Assembly (NCBI GenBank): GCA_945872405.1 | Contig: CAMBZT010000007.1 | Span: 1-64,000, forward strand | Length of the DNA stretch: 64,000 nt | Origin: Chitinophaga pinensis | GTDB taxonomy: Bacteria; Bacteroidota; Bacteroidia; Chitinophagales; CAMDFR01 | Direction: 5' to 3' | Program-made: the position numbers and the translations under genes | The notes under the pieces: generated by a model | Told to the model about the DNA's origin: nothing | Databases searched by the model: none | What the model saw: the letters and a program-made list of their open reading frames with translations, nothing else | In this document: positions 50,233 to 58,768 of the stretch, one piece after another | Layout: each line of letters starts with the position of its first letter | How positions within the stretch are numbered: the stretch's first letter is position 1

Positions 50233-51426
50233 ATGGTGAATATTAAAGATTACAATTTTAAAGGAAAGAAGGCATTGATTAGAGTGGATTTTAATGTACC
50301 CTTGAATGATGCAATGGAAGTGACAGATGACACCAGAATTCGTGCTGCCATACCATCCATTAAGAAAGTATTGAAAGATGGAGGTTCGGTTGTTTTGATG
50401 TCGCATTTTGGCAGACCTAAAAAAGGTCCAGAGGAAAAATATTCCTTGAAGCATATATTACCAACGGTAAGTAAATTATTAGGACAAGAGGTGAAGTTTG
50501 CACCGAATTGTATCGATGCAGAAGCAGTTTTGGCTGCAGGTATTTTAAAAGAAGGTGAGGTATTGATGTTGGAGAATACGCGCTTTGATCCAGAGGAAGA
50601 AGAAGGCGATAAAGTATATGCCTCCGAACTGGCACTTCTCGGAAACGTCTATATCAATGATGCTTTTGGATCGGCACATCGTGCCCATGCAAGTACTGCA
50701 ACCATTGCAGAAAATTTTACGTCGGATAACAAGATGTTTGGCTATTTGATGGATGCAGAGGTGGCTGCTGCTGAAAAAGTATTGAAAAGTGCTGAACATC
50801 CATTTACAGCTATACTAGGTGGGGCAAAGGTTTCGGACAAAATTGAGATGATAGAAAACTTATTAAATATCGCCAACAATATTATTATTGGTGGTGGCAT
50901 GGCTTATACTTTTTTTAAAGCACAAGGTGGACAGATTGGAAGTTCTTTGTGTGAAGATGAAAAATTAGATCTTGCGAAAGAGCTCCTGAAGAAAGCGAAA
51001 AAGAAAAACGTTACTATTTTATTACCCTTCGATTCGGTAGTAGCAGATAAATTTGATGCCAATGCCAATACCCAAATCACGAATAATATGGAAATTCCTG
51101 ATGGATGGATGGGCTTAGATATTGGAGAGCAAGCCATTGCTGCCTTTAGTGAAGTGATATTGGATTCGAAAACTATTTTATGGAATGGACCGATGGGCGT
51201 TTTTGAGATGGAAAAATTTGAAAATGGAACAAAGTCTATCGCTTTAGCCATTGCAGAAGCCACGAGCAAAGGAGCGTATTCATTGATTGGTGGAGGAGAC
51301 TCTGTCGCGGCTATTAATAAATTTCATTTGGCGGAGAAAGTGAGTTATGTAAGCACAGGTGGAGGTGCGATGTTAGAATTTTTTGAAGGAAAAATACTTC
51401 CTGGCATTGCAGCGATGAAAAAATAA
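50233..51426 (+). CDS. pgk: Phosphoglycerate kinase
   Basis: 397-residue two-domain kinase transferring the acyl phosphate of 1,3-bisphosphoglycerate to ADP. The substrate-site signature is [17 protein letters not shown], and the basic patch is [17 protein letters not shown]. The hinge region has [18 protein letters not shown], and the nucleotide site ends in [14 protein letters not shown]. Length and start are normal for the family. Confidence 0.98.
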   Translation: MVNIKDYNFKGKKALIRVDFNVPLNDAMEVTDDTRIRAAIPSIKKVLKDGGSVVLMSHFGRPKKGPEEKYSLKHILPTVSKLLGQEVKFAPNCIDAEAVLAAGILKEGEVLMLENTRFDPEEEEGDKVYASELALLGNVYINDAFGSAHRAHASTATIAENFTSDNKMFGYLMDAEVAAAEKVLKSAEHPFTAILGGAKVSDKIEMIENLLNIANNIIIGGGMAYTFFKAQGGQIGSSLCEDEKLDLAKELLKKAKKKNVTILLPFDSVVADKFDANANTQITNNMEIPDGWMGLDIGEQAIAAFSEVILDSKTILWNGPMGVFEMEKFENGTKSIALAIAEATSKGAYSLIGGGDSVAAINKFHLAEKVSYVSTGGGAMLEFFEGKILPGIAAMKK

Positions 51427-51551
51427 ATTTGTTTCGCTATATTAAAAATCATTAACAAGCTTGACCTACAATATTTTATAATGCTATATCGTTACGATAA
51501 TTATTGAAAAAGCTATAACTTTAATTTATAAATATAAATATCCATTAAACA

Positions 51552-52505
51552 ATGAAAACAAAATTTGCCTTTAAAGCCATCTTTATTTCCATTTTATGTC
51601 TGAGTATTTCTATGCAATCATGCAAGAAAAAAGACGATAGCACGGTTGCTGATCCAGATTCGAAGCAACATAACGAAGATGTAAATAATATAAAGAGCAC
51701 GGCTGACAATACCAATAGTGATGTCAATAATCTTATTCAGAATATTCCTGCATTTGGTAAAAATGCTAGCCCAATGTCTGGTGAAATTTGTGGCGCAACC
51801 ATTGACTCGTCAGATCTTTATGACGTTATACCTACCCTGTATATTAATTTTGATAGCACAGTGGTATGTCCGTTACCAAATCGTAAAAGATCGGGGACCT
51901 TAAAGGTAGAGTTAATTTCTGGCGCACGTTGGTCAGATGCAGGTTCAGTGCTCAAAATTACACATATCAATTACAAAGTATTATTTCCTGATTTGGCAAA
52001 TCATTATCTAGTTTTTAATGGTAGTAAATATTTGACAGATGTGAACGGTATTGATTGGATAGGCGTATGGCTAGGTTCAAGTACTATTTTATTAAGAGAG
52101 CGTAGTTATGATATGGTGGTAACTTTCGACAATGGCGAATCCTCTAGCTGGCAAACGGCGCGTACTTCTGAGTGGGGTTATGTTGGGTCTAGAGGAGAGT
52201 TCTTCACTATAGTAAATGGAGACACTACAATAGATAGTAAAACTGTTGACTCTTGGGGAGTTACTCGATTTGGAACTCCTTTTACAACTTATGTTGAACA
52301 GGCATGGCGTTCGAATACCACTTGTGGTTGGTGGAGACCTACTGCTGGAATCTACAGTTCTATAACGTCTGGTTTTACCGTAAAAGCTACTTTTGGTACA
52401 GATGCCAGTGGAATTCAACTAGGAGGCACCGGCTGTACTTATGGTTTCAAAATTGAATGGACCTATCCTGGAAGTACAGGAAGTACCGTATTAGGCTATT
52501 GGTAA
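51552..52505 (+). CDS. Predicted lipoprotein of unknown function
   Basis: 317 residues with a lipoprotein signal (LCLSISMQSC, Cys24 lipidated) followed by KKKDD. An Asn/Asp-rich linker covers residues ~28-60. The remainder is a beta-rich domain (SGTLKVELISGARWSDAGS, ITHINYKVLFPD, VVTFDNGESSSWQTARTSEW, CGWWRPTAGIYSSI) that recurs in Bacteroidota lipoproteins, but I cannot name a family. No catalytic motif is apparent. The lysine-rich region right after the cysteine may affect sorting to the surface. It is a single gene with its own terminator. Confidence 0.72.
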   Translation: MKTKFAFKAIFISILCLSISMQSCKKKDDSTVADPDSKQHNEDVNNIKSTADNTNSDVNNLIQNIPAFGKNASPMSGEICGATIDSSDLYDVIPTLYINFDSTVVCPLPNRKRSGTLKVELISGARWSDAGSVLKITHINYKVLFPDLANHYLVFNGSKYLTDVNGIDWIGVWLGSSTILLRERSYDMVVTFDNGESSSWQTARTSEWGYVGSRGEFFTIVNGDTTIDSKTVDSWGVTRFGTPFTTYVEQAWRSNTTCGWWRPTAGIYSSITSGFTVKATFGTDASGIQLGGTGCTYGFKIEWTYPGSTGSTVLGYW

Positions 52506-52540
52506 GACACAAGCTTTTATAAAGCATCATTAAATGATAC

Positions 52541-52577
52541 AAAAAACCTCTGCTGATAAATTTAGCAGAGGTTTTTT
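52541..52577 (+). terminator. Terminator after the lipoprotein gene
   Basis: A perfect 14-bp inverted repeat (AAAAAACCTCTGCT) with a 9-nt loop and a T6 run, 36 bp past the stop codon. Confidence 0.92.
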
Positions 52578-52619
52578 AATACCAACTATTAATACCAAAA
52601 GCAAACACAAAATAGACCA

Positions 52620-52815
52620 ATGTTCAAACCGCTTGATCCCATTCTTCACTCGGAGCTTAGGCTAGCCATTATCTCCTTGCTGGTAGTTGGGGTAAAGAAA
52701 CGGACTTTTCTTATATCAAAGAGAAGACCTGGGCTACGGCAGGCAATTTGAGTGTGCAACTAAACAAATTGCAAGATGCGGGTTACATCAATATCAGCAA
52801 GACTTTCAAGAAATT
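52620..52815 (+). pseudogene. Frameshifted, truncated winged-helix transcriptional regulator
   Basis: From the ATG at 52620 the frame reads MFKPLDPILHSELRLAIISL. After the run of four G at 52689-52692 the protein continues one frame back, as KETDFSYIKEKT...AGNLSVQLNKLQDAGYINIS, ending KTFKK. Joined, this is the first ~65 residues of the HTH_34-type winged-helix regulator family of Bacteroidota (normally ~95-100 residues). A single base loss in the G run explains the shift. The C-terminal part is also missing, and the frame runs into the 3' end of the convergent MFS gene. A stop codon ends the original frame at about 52751. Decay rather than a functional gene is likely; a sequencing error in the G run would explain the shift but not the truncation. 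Confidence 0.72.
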
Positions 52816-52820
52816 AATAA

Positions 52821-54089
52821 TTAAAAATTTTGCTGAGCTGGATCGAGCTCATCAATTAGTCCCAATCTTAACTTCCGATAATAACTTCTTATCAATAATT
52901 GATAGCTACCAACACCTAAGCAATACATCAATGCGGTGATGATAAGAATGGTGCTATAAGCAATATTTGCAGCACGTAATACTTCGAATATTTTTGCGGA
53001 GAAAAACCAAGAACCACTCCAAATGGAAGCTGATAATGAGCTGACCAACTCACGATTTTTTTCGCCCACATAATGATTGGACAATTCTGAAGTCATTGGT
53101 CCTGCTGCATTCATCAATGGCTGACGAAAAATAAAAAAAAACATAGCTAGATAGACAGCATACCATTTTTCGTTGTACCATTCGGTAGTAGCCAACAAAA
53201 ACAAAAAGACAATTGCTAATACTTGAACCAATGTGATAGCGATATTGTAGCCAAAGTTTTTCTTGATGGCTGGAATGACAAAGGTAACGAAACCGACTAG
53301 TACATAGGTAATTGCTAGCATCAACGAATAAGTGTCGGACTTCATATGATGCACATTTTCAAAAAATAAATTAATGAATTGAATCGTGAGCCCTGCTCCA
53401 ATTGCAATAACTGTAGAAGGTATAATCACTGATAAAATAACCATCCAATCATATGTTTTATAAGCTTTCGATATTGGAATTTTTTCTGACGTAATCTCTT
53501 CTTTGTCGAGACGAAACAAAAAATAGATAGCGAAAATACCTAGACCAGAAAAGAGATATAAAAAATTTCGGTCATTACCAAAAAATGGCACAAAATACTT
53601 AAACAGATAATGCAATGAGCCAGCCAGAATAGTAGATAAGGTATAGGTTTGAAAGATTAAAGCAAAAATTTCTGAATGATTTTCCTTTTTTGAATTCAAT
53701 AAAAAATAAGGAGTTTGTGTGGCGGATAAACAAGCAAAAGCCAATCCCCAACAAAGCATCAAAATTTTGATAAGTAGATCCATGTGATGGTCTATTGCAT
53801 AGACTTCAAGTATAGCAATTACAGGCAAAAATGCCATGGCGATGCTAAACCAATTTTTTAGTTTCCTACCCTTGATAAATAAACCTAATGGAAATGCAAT
53901 AATGGCAATTGCCATATAATTATATGAAGTGAAATTGGCAATTTCAAAATCTTTGTACCCCTTTTCTAACAAGAGATAATTTCTGAGCAATCCAAAGGAA
54001 GCATTAATCAATTGGATAAAGAATAGTGCAAAAATTAAGGTATAAATATTTTTTTCGACCTTGGCATATCCTGCAAAAATCTTTCTCAT
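52821..54089 (-). CDS. Major facilitator superfamily transporter
   Basis: 422 residues from the ATG at 54089, which overlaps the miaA stop codon as ATGA; the longer frame to 54152 lies inside miaA. About twelve hydrophobic segments are visible (IYTLIFALFFIQLINASFG, FTSYNYMAIAIIAFPLGLFI, WMVILSVIIPSTVIAIGAG, YAVYLAMFFFIFRQPLMNAA). The basic KGRKLKNW loop after TM2 is the usual MFS position. Substrate is unknown. Co-transcribed with cca and miaA. Its 3' end abuts the regulator remnant. Confidence 0.82.
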   Translation of the reverse strand: MRKIFAGYAKVEKNIYTLIFALFFIQLINASFGLLRNYLLLEKGYKDFEIANFTSYNYMAIAIIAFPLGLFIKGRKLKNWFSIAMAFLPVIAILEVYAIDHHMDLLIKILMLCWGLAFACLSATQTPYFLLNSKKENHSEIFALIFQTYTLSTILAGSLHYLFKYFVPFFGNDRNFLYLFSGLGIFAIYFLFRLDKEEITSEKIPISKAYKTYDWMVILSVIIPSTVIAIGAGLTIQFINLFFENVHHMKSDTYSLMLAITYVLVGFVTFVIPAIKKNFGYNIAITLVQVLAIVFLFLLATTEWYNEKWYAVYLAMFFFIFRQPLMNAAGPMTSELSNHYVGEKNRELVSSLSASIWSGSWFFSAKIFEVLRAANIAYSTILIITALMYCLGVGSYQLLIRSYYRKLRLGLIDELDPAQQNF

Positions 54090-55006
54090 GATAGTTTCAT
54101 CTTTTGTTGAACAAAACGAATACAGTCGTCGATTTGCATCGGATGAAACCATTTTATTTCCTCATCTCTACGAAACCATGTTAATTGTCGCTTAGCATAT
54201 TGTCGAGTATGTTGTTTAATTAATTCTATTGCCTCGTCTAAAGAAATTTTATCATCGAGGTAGTCAAACAATTCTCTGTAGGCTATGGTATCTAAATTTT
54301 TATTAGGCAGGTACGCTTGCAAAGATTTTACTTCTGGAAGCAAGCCTTGCTGTATCATCATATCCACTCTCTTATTGATGCATTGATATAAATCATCTCT
54401 TGGTATTTCTAATCCAATTTTGATGACTTGAAATGCTCTTTTTTTCTGACTTTTCGTTCTATAAGAAGAAAATGGATGGCCGGTTTCTACAATTACTTCA
54501 ACTGCTCTTATAACTCTTCTACTATTCATAATATCTACTTCACTAAAATAAGCTTCATCCTTTTCTTTGAGCAATTGTTGCAAATATTCAAGGCCTTTTT
54601 TTTGAAGCATCTCATTCACTTTCTGCTTCGTTTCTTCTCTGATAGTGGGCATTTCGTCTAGACCATTACAAACAGCATCCATATACATACCACTGCCACC
54701 AACCATGACTAAAACATCATGATGTTGAAAGTAATCTTCACAAAATGCGATGGCATCTTTTTCAAAATCGGCAATACTATAATTTCTTTCAATAGAAAGA
54801 TGTCCCACAAAATGATGAGTCAAAATTGCCAATTCTTCCGAAGAAGGTTTTGCCACACCTATATTTAATTCCTTAAAAAACTGTCGTGAATCGGCAGACA
54901 AAATTTCTGCATACAAAGCATTAGCTAGAGGAATGGCAAAGGCTGTCTTTCCAATGGCTGTGGGACCCACGAGCATCACAAGATATTTTTGATTTTTGCT
55001 TGACAT
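54086..55006 (-). CDS. miaA: tRNA dimethylallyltransferase
   Basis: 306 residues; adds the isopentenyl group to A37 of tRNAs that read UNN codons. The P-loop is VGPTAIGKTAFAIPLA, followed by the tRNA/DMAPP-site segment ILSADSRQFFKELNIG and the later LVMVGGSGMYMDAVCNGLDE. The C-terminal helices with QYAKRQLTWFRRDEEIKWF are characteristic. It follows cca by 2 bp. MtaB, acting on another position-37 adenosine, is encoded at 14.5 kb. Confidence 0.97.
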   Translation of the reverse strand: MSSKNQKYLVMLVGPTAIGKTAFAIPLANALYAEILSADSRQFFKELNIGVAKPSSEELAILTHHFVGHLSIERNYSIADFEKDAIAFCEDYFQHHDVLVMVGGSGMYMDAVCNGLDEMPTIREETKQKVNEMLQKKGLEYLQQLLKEKDEAYFSEVDIMNSRRVIRAVEVIVETGHPFSSYRTKSQKKRAFQVIKIGLEIPRDDLYQCINKRVDMMIQQGLLPEVKSLQAYLPNKNLDTIAYRELFDYLDDKISLDEAIELIKQHTRQYAKRQLTWFRRDEEIKWFHPMQIDDCIRFVQQKMKLS

Positions 55007-55008
55007 GT

Positions 55009-56439
55009 TTATTTCGCTGTTACCTGCACCAAGCCGTTTTTTTCTCCAATCTGCAACATCAATGCATAAGCTTCTTCATAATTATTTTGTATATCGCCTT
55101 CCAAAATGGCATCTTTGATTGCCACTTTAATGATACCAATATGCTTGGAAGGACCAATACCAAATGTTTTCATGATAATCTCGCCATCTACAGGCGGTTG
55201 AAAATTTCTAAGATGATCTTTGCTTTCAATTTCAACTGTCTTCTGCTCTACAAGTGCAAAATTGTCTATATACTTTTTTACTTTTATTTTATTTTTTGAT
55301 GTAATATCGGCTCTACATAGCTTTAGTAAATCATCAATCTCTTCACCTGCTTCAAATAATAAGCGACGTATCGCCGAATCTGTAATATTTTCTTTGGATA
55401 GACCGATTGGTCGTAAATGTAAGCGCACCAATTTCTGAACATACTTCATATTCGCATCTAACGGCAATTTCATTCTTTTGAACAGGCCTGGCACCATCTC
55501 AGCACCCAAATTTTCATGACCATGAAATGTCCACCCATGAGTTTTATGAAATCTTTTGGTAGGAGGTTTAGCGATATCATGAAGAATGGCAGCCCATCTT
55601 AACCAAAGATCGTCAGACACCAAACAAACATTTTCCAATACTTTCAGCGTATGATAAAAATTATCTTTATGAGTCATCTCGCCTATCGTTTCAACGCCTT
55701 GTAATGCATTCATCTCAGGGAATATAATCTCCAACAAACCCGTTTCAAACAATAGATTAAACCCGATAGAAGGATTTTGAGATAAAATTATTTTATTCAA
55801 TTCATCTGTGATTCTTTCCTGAGAAATAATCTTAATTCGTTCTTTATTTCTGGCAATTGATTTTAAAGAATCGTGATGAATACTGAATTGTAATTGTGTC
55901 GCAAAACGAATGGCACGCATCATTCGCAATGGGTCATCTGAGAAAGTAATATCAGGATCTAAAGGCGTTCGAATGATACCAGCTTCAAGATCTGCAATAC
56001 CATCGAAGGGGTCGATGAGTTGACCAAAATCTGATTCATTCAATGATAGTGCCATGGCATTGATTGTGAAGTCACGTCTATTTTGATCATCTTCCAAAGT
56101 GCCATCTTCGACTATTGGATTGCGCGAATCGCGTTGATATGACTCTCTCCTTGCTCCTACAAATTCAACATCAATATCTTCATAATGAAACATGGCTGTT
56201 CCGAAATTTTTGAAGTAGTGAACCTGTATATTTTTGTCCAGCTTCTCAGCGACCTTTTCTGCCAATAGCATGCCACTTCCTACACACACGATATCAATAT
56301 CTTTTTTACTTGGCTTTTCTAGCACTAAATCTCTTACCAAACCTCCGATTACATAGGCAGGAAAACCAAGTTTTTCGGCACATTCAGCAATTACTTGAAA
56401 AAGTTTTTGCGATAAAAAAGAGATATCTAGCTTTGTCAT
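55009..56439 (-). CDS. cca: CCA tRNA nucleotidyltransferase with HD domain
   Basis: 476 residues. The class II nucleotidyltransferase head shows AYVIGGLVRDLVLEKPSKKD and the catalytic acidic pair in KDIDIV, with RRDFTINAMALSL as the CCA-adding motif. A later HD domain contains HTLKVLENV and RWAAILHDIAKPPTK. Enzymes of this type complete tRNA 3' ends, needed here since the tRNA-Glu gene lacks CCA. A TACCTTTG -7 element lies only 8 nt before the ATG, so the leader would be very short. Confidence 0.93.
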   Translation of the reverse strand: MTKLDISFLSQKLFQVIAECAEKLGFPAYVIGGLVRDLVLEKPSKKDIDIVCVGSGMLLAEKVAEKLDKNIQVHYFKNFGTAMFHYEDIDVEFVGARRESYQRDSRNPIVEDGTLEDDQNRRDFTINAMALSLNESDFGQLIDPFDGIADLEAGIIRTPLDPDITFSDDPLRMMRAIRFATQLQFSIHHDSLKSIARNKERIKIISQERITDELNKIILSQNPSIGFNLLFETGLLEIIFPEMNALQGVETIGEMTHKDNFYHTLKVLENVCLVSDDLWLRWAAILHDIAKPPTKRFHKTHGWTFHGHENLGAEMVPGLFKRMKLPLDANMKYVQKLVRLHLRPIGLSKENITDSAIRRLLFEAGEEIDDLLKLCRADITSKNKIKVKKYIDNFALVEQKTVEIESKDHLRNFQPPVDGEIIMKTFGIGPSKHIGIIKVAIKDAILEGDIQNNYEEAYALMLQIGEKNGLVQVTAK

Positions 56440-56447
56440 ATAGATTA

Positions 56448-56504
56448 CAAAGGTACAAATAAGTATTTTCGTAGTTCGCTATCACACAATTATTCTTACA
56501 TTTG
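56448..56504. promoter_or_regulatory. Divergent promoter region between cca and the glycosyltransferase
   Basis: Two perfect -7 elements face away from each other: TACCTTTG on the minus strand (56448-56455) towards cca, and TACATTTG on the plus strand (56497-56504) towards the glycosyltransferase gene. The -33 boxes are weak on both sides (TTCG at 56475 for the plus strand). The plus-strand element overlaps a possible TTG start at 56502, which argues for the ATG at 56523. Confidence 0.5.
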
Positions 56505-56522
56505 TTAAGCAATATTCATCCT

Positions 56523-57440
56523 ATGCCAATTTATTCAGTCGTCGTTCCCGTTTACAATTCTGAGAAAACACTTGGGGAGTTGTATGAGCGAGTCAACAAG
56601 GTATTTGTTGGTCTGAATGCTAGCTTTGAAATAATATTTGTTGAAGACTGTGGTAGAGATAATAGCTGGGCAGTTATAGAATCCTTACAAAAGCTACATC
56701 CTACTGTTGTAAAAGGAATTAAACTTTCTAAGAATTTTGGTCAACATAATGCACTCATATGTGGATTCAACCAAGTATCAGGCGATTATATAATTACTAT
56801 TGACGATGACTTACAAACACCACCGGAGGAGATTCCAAAACTGATTGAAAAGCAAAAGACAGAAAATGTTGAGATGGTATATGCCATCTATGAAAATAAA
56901 AAACATCATCAGGTTAGAAATATTGGTAGCTATTTGATAAAACGTGTCTTCAAAATCGTATTCAATGCGAAGCCCGATGCCAGCTCCTTTCGATTGATTT
57001 CTAGAAATTTAACGAATAAGGTGATTCAACATAATCAGAATTTTGTATTTATAGATGGGCTATTGCATTGGCATACTAATAATATTGCCTATCAGGTGAC
57101 CGAACATCATGACAGAAAACATGGTGAAAGCAATTACAATTTGTTTAAATTAATTCAATTATCGTCGAACCTTTTTTTTAACTTCACTGTTATTCCTCTA
57201 AGAATTATCACCACTGTTGGAATTTTGGTTTCTATCGTCAGTTTTCTCTTAGGTGTTTATTTTTTAATCAATAAATTTTACTTTGATATTCCTGTGGAAG
57301 GCTACACTTCCTTAGTAACCATTATTTTATTCTCAACAAGCATGATTATGATTAGTCTGGGCGTTACGGGAGAATATATCAGTAGAATTTACATGTTACA
57401 AAACAATAAACCGCAGTATTCGATAGAAAAAAAGATCTAA
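56523..57440 (+). CDS. ArnC/DPM-type membrane glycosyltransferase (GT2)
   Basis: 305 residues. The GT-A domain shows YSVVVPVYNSEKTLGEL, then KLSKNFGQHNALICGF and the metal-binding TIDDDLQTPPEEI. Two C-terminal transmembrane helices follow (IITTVGILVSIVSFLLGVYF; LVTIILFSTSMIMISLGV). This is the layout of polyisoprenyl-phosphate glycosyltransferases such as ArnC, which load a sugar, in ArnC a 4-formamido-4-deoxyarabinose, onto undecaprenyl phosphate on the cytoplasmic face. It starts the cluster at 56.5-64 kb, 11 bp before a KAS III gene, so its sugar may be the amino sugar made by the downstream enzymes. This link is inferred. Confidence 0.87.
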   Translation: MPIYSVVVPVYNSEKTLGELYERVNKVFVGLNASFEIIFVEDCGRDNSWAVIESLQKLHPTVVKGIKLSKNFGQHNALICGFNQVSGDYIITIDDDLQTPPEEIPKLIEKQKTENVEMVYAIYENKKHHQVRNIGSYLIKRVFKIVFNAKPDASSFRLISRNLTNKVIQHNQNFVFIDGLLHWHTNNIAYQVTEHHDRKHGESNYNLFKLIQLSSNLFFNFTVIPLRIITTVGILVSIVSFLLGVYFLINKFYFDIPVEGYTSLVTIILFSTSMIMISLGVTGEYISRIYMLQNNKPQYSIEKKI

Positions 57441-57451
57441 ACCCTATACTT

Positions 57452-58465
57452 ATGAAGGCCTTCATCAAAGCCATTAGTTACTATTTGCCATCCCAAACTC
57501 TCGACAATGAGGAAATTAATCAATTGTTTCCAGAATGGTCAGTAGATAAAATTTCTGCAAAAACGGGCATTGTACGTCGACCCATTGCTGCACCTGACGA
57601 ATTTTCTAGCGATATGGGGATTACTGCAGCCAATAGCCTTTTTGAGGAGCATGGAATAGATAGAAATGAGATAGATTTTATCCTTTTCTGTACGCAAAGT
57701 CCAGATTATTTCTTACCCACCACAGCCTGTGTGATGCAAGACAGATTGGGTATTCCTACAACGGCTGGAGCGCTTGATTTTAATCTAGGATGTTCTGGCT
57801 ATATCTATGGCCTGAGTCTTGCTAAAGGATTGGTAGAAACTGGCATTGCAAAAAATGTCTTATTAATTACAGCAGAGACCTATTCAAAGTTTATTCATCC
57901 TGCAGATAAAGGAGTTCGAACAATTTTCGGCGACGCAGCCGCTGCCACCCTAATCAGCTGCTCCTCTACAGATAAGGATATGATTGGACCTTTTGTATTA
58001 GGGACAGATGGTAAAGGTGCCGAAAAATTAATGGTCAAAAATGGTGGTATGCGCCATCCATATCTTAATAATGAAAGTGCTTTTAGTGAAGATTCGGTAG
58101 GCAATTTTAAGTCGAGCGATCACTTATACATGAAGGGCTCCGATATTTTCGTTTTTACCTTGGTATCTGTTCCAAAATTATGTCAAGACATCATGGAGAA
58201 AGCGAAACTTACCTATGAAGATATTGACTTAGTGATTTTTCACCAGGCCAATAAACACATGTTGGAGGCATTAAGAAAAAAGATTAATATTCCAGAAGAA
58301 AAATTCTATATTTTTATTACAAATTGCGGCAATACCGTATCTTCCACCATTCCAATTGCCTTGTATGAGGCGATTAAAGAAGGAAAGGCAAAAAAAGGGG
58401 ATAAAATCATGTTGGTAGGCTTTGGGGTTGGCTATTCTTATGGAGCCACCATTGTTCAACTCTAG
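57452..58465 (+). CDS. 3-oxoacyl-ACP synthase III family protein (KAS III), first copy
   Basis: 337-residue thiolase-fold condensing enzyme. FabH-type enzymes join an acyl-CoA starter to malonyl-ACP. The catalytic triad is intact: Cys114 (NLGCSGYIYGL), His264 (IFHQANKHMLEA) and Asn294 (NCGNTVSSTIP). The starter-pocket region is GVRTIFGDAAAATLI. It does not sit with the fab genes of fatty-acid synthesis but with a dedicated acyl carrier protein, so it probably starts a short specialised acyl chain. It could alternatively act as an acyltransferase (as some KAS III homologues do) rather than a condensing enzyme. Confidence 0.9.
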   Translation: MKAFIKAISYYLPSQTLDNEEINQLFPEWSVDKISAKTGIVRRPIAAPDEFSSDMGITAANSLFEEHGIDRNEIDFILFCTQSPDYFLPTTACVMQDRLGIPTTAGALDFNLGCSGYIYGLSLAKGLVETGIAKNVLLITAETYSKFIHPADKGVRTIFGDAAAATLISCSSTDKDMIGPFVLGTDGKGAEKLMVKNGGMRHPYLNNESAFSEDSVGNFKSSDHLYMKGSDIFVFTLVSVPKLCQDIMEKAKLTYEDIDLVIFHQANKHMLEALRKKINIPEEKFYIFITNCGNTVSSTIPIALYEAIKEGKAKKGDKIMLVGFGVGYSYGATIVQL

Positions 58466-58531
58466 AGTCATGAAATAGGTTAAATTAGTTAACTTTACAT
58501 CATCAGAAAGGAAAACAAAAAATACAAGAAA

Positions 58532-58768
58532 ATGGAACTATCAGAATTTATCCTAAACGTTGAGGAACAATTTATGGAAACTGATCCAGGAATTATTCAA
58601 GGGGCTACCGAATTTAGAAATTTGGAAGAATGGAGTTCCTTAATGGCCTTGATGATTATTGCTATGGTAGATGAAAAATATGAGGTGATTTTGACGGGAG
58701 ATGACATAAGAAACTCTCAAACAATACAAGATATTTTTGATAAAGTACAAAGCAAAGTAAACGCATAA
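58532..58768 (+). CDS. Acyl carrier protein, stand-alone, with Ser-Ser-Leu site
   Basis: 78 residues, a single four-helix carrier-protein domain that should carry a 4'-phosphopantetheine arm. The attachment site is EEWSSLMALMII: Ser36 is the expected modified serine, but the Asp that normally precedes it (DSL) is Ser35 here. The acidic second half and IRNSQTIQDIFDKVQ helix IV are typical. It lies between two KAS III genes, 66 bp after the first, and its stop codon directly abuts the start of the second. It is distinct from housekeeping AcpP and is therefore probably private to this pathway. Confidence 0.87.
   Translation: MELSEFILNVEEQFMETDPGIIQGATEFRNLEEWSSLMALMIIAMVDEKYEVILTGDDIRNSQTIQDIFDKVQSKVNA

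Noticed and set aside
52748-52939. 63-codon plus-strand frame as an independent gene
   Set aside because: Its first part is the frameshifted second half of the winged-helix remnant, and its tail is antisense to the MFS gene.
56502-56522. TTG start for the ArnC-like glycosyltransferase
   Set aside because: It lies within the TACATTTG promoter element, and the family N-terminus starts at MPIYSVVVPVYN (56523).
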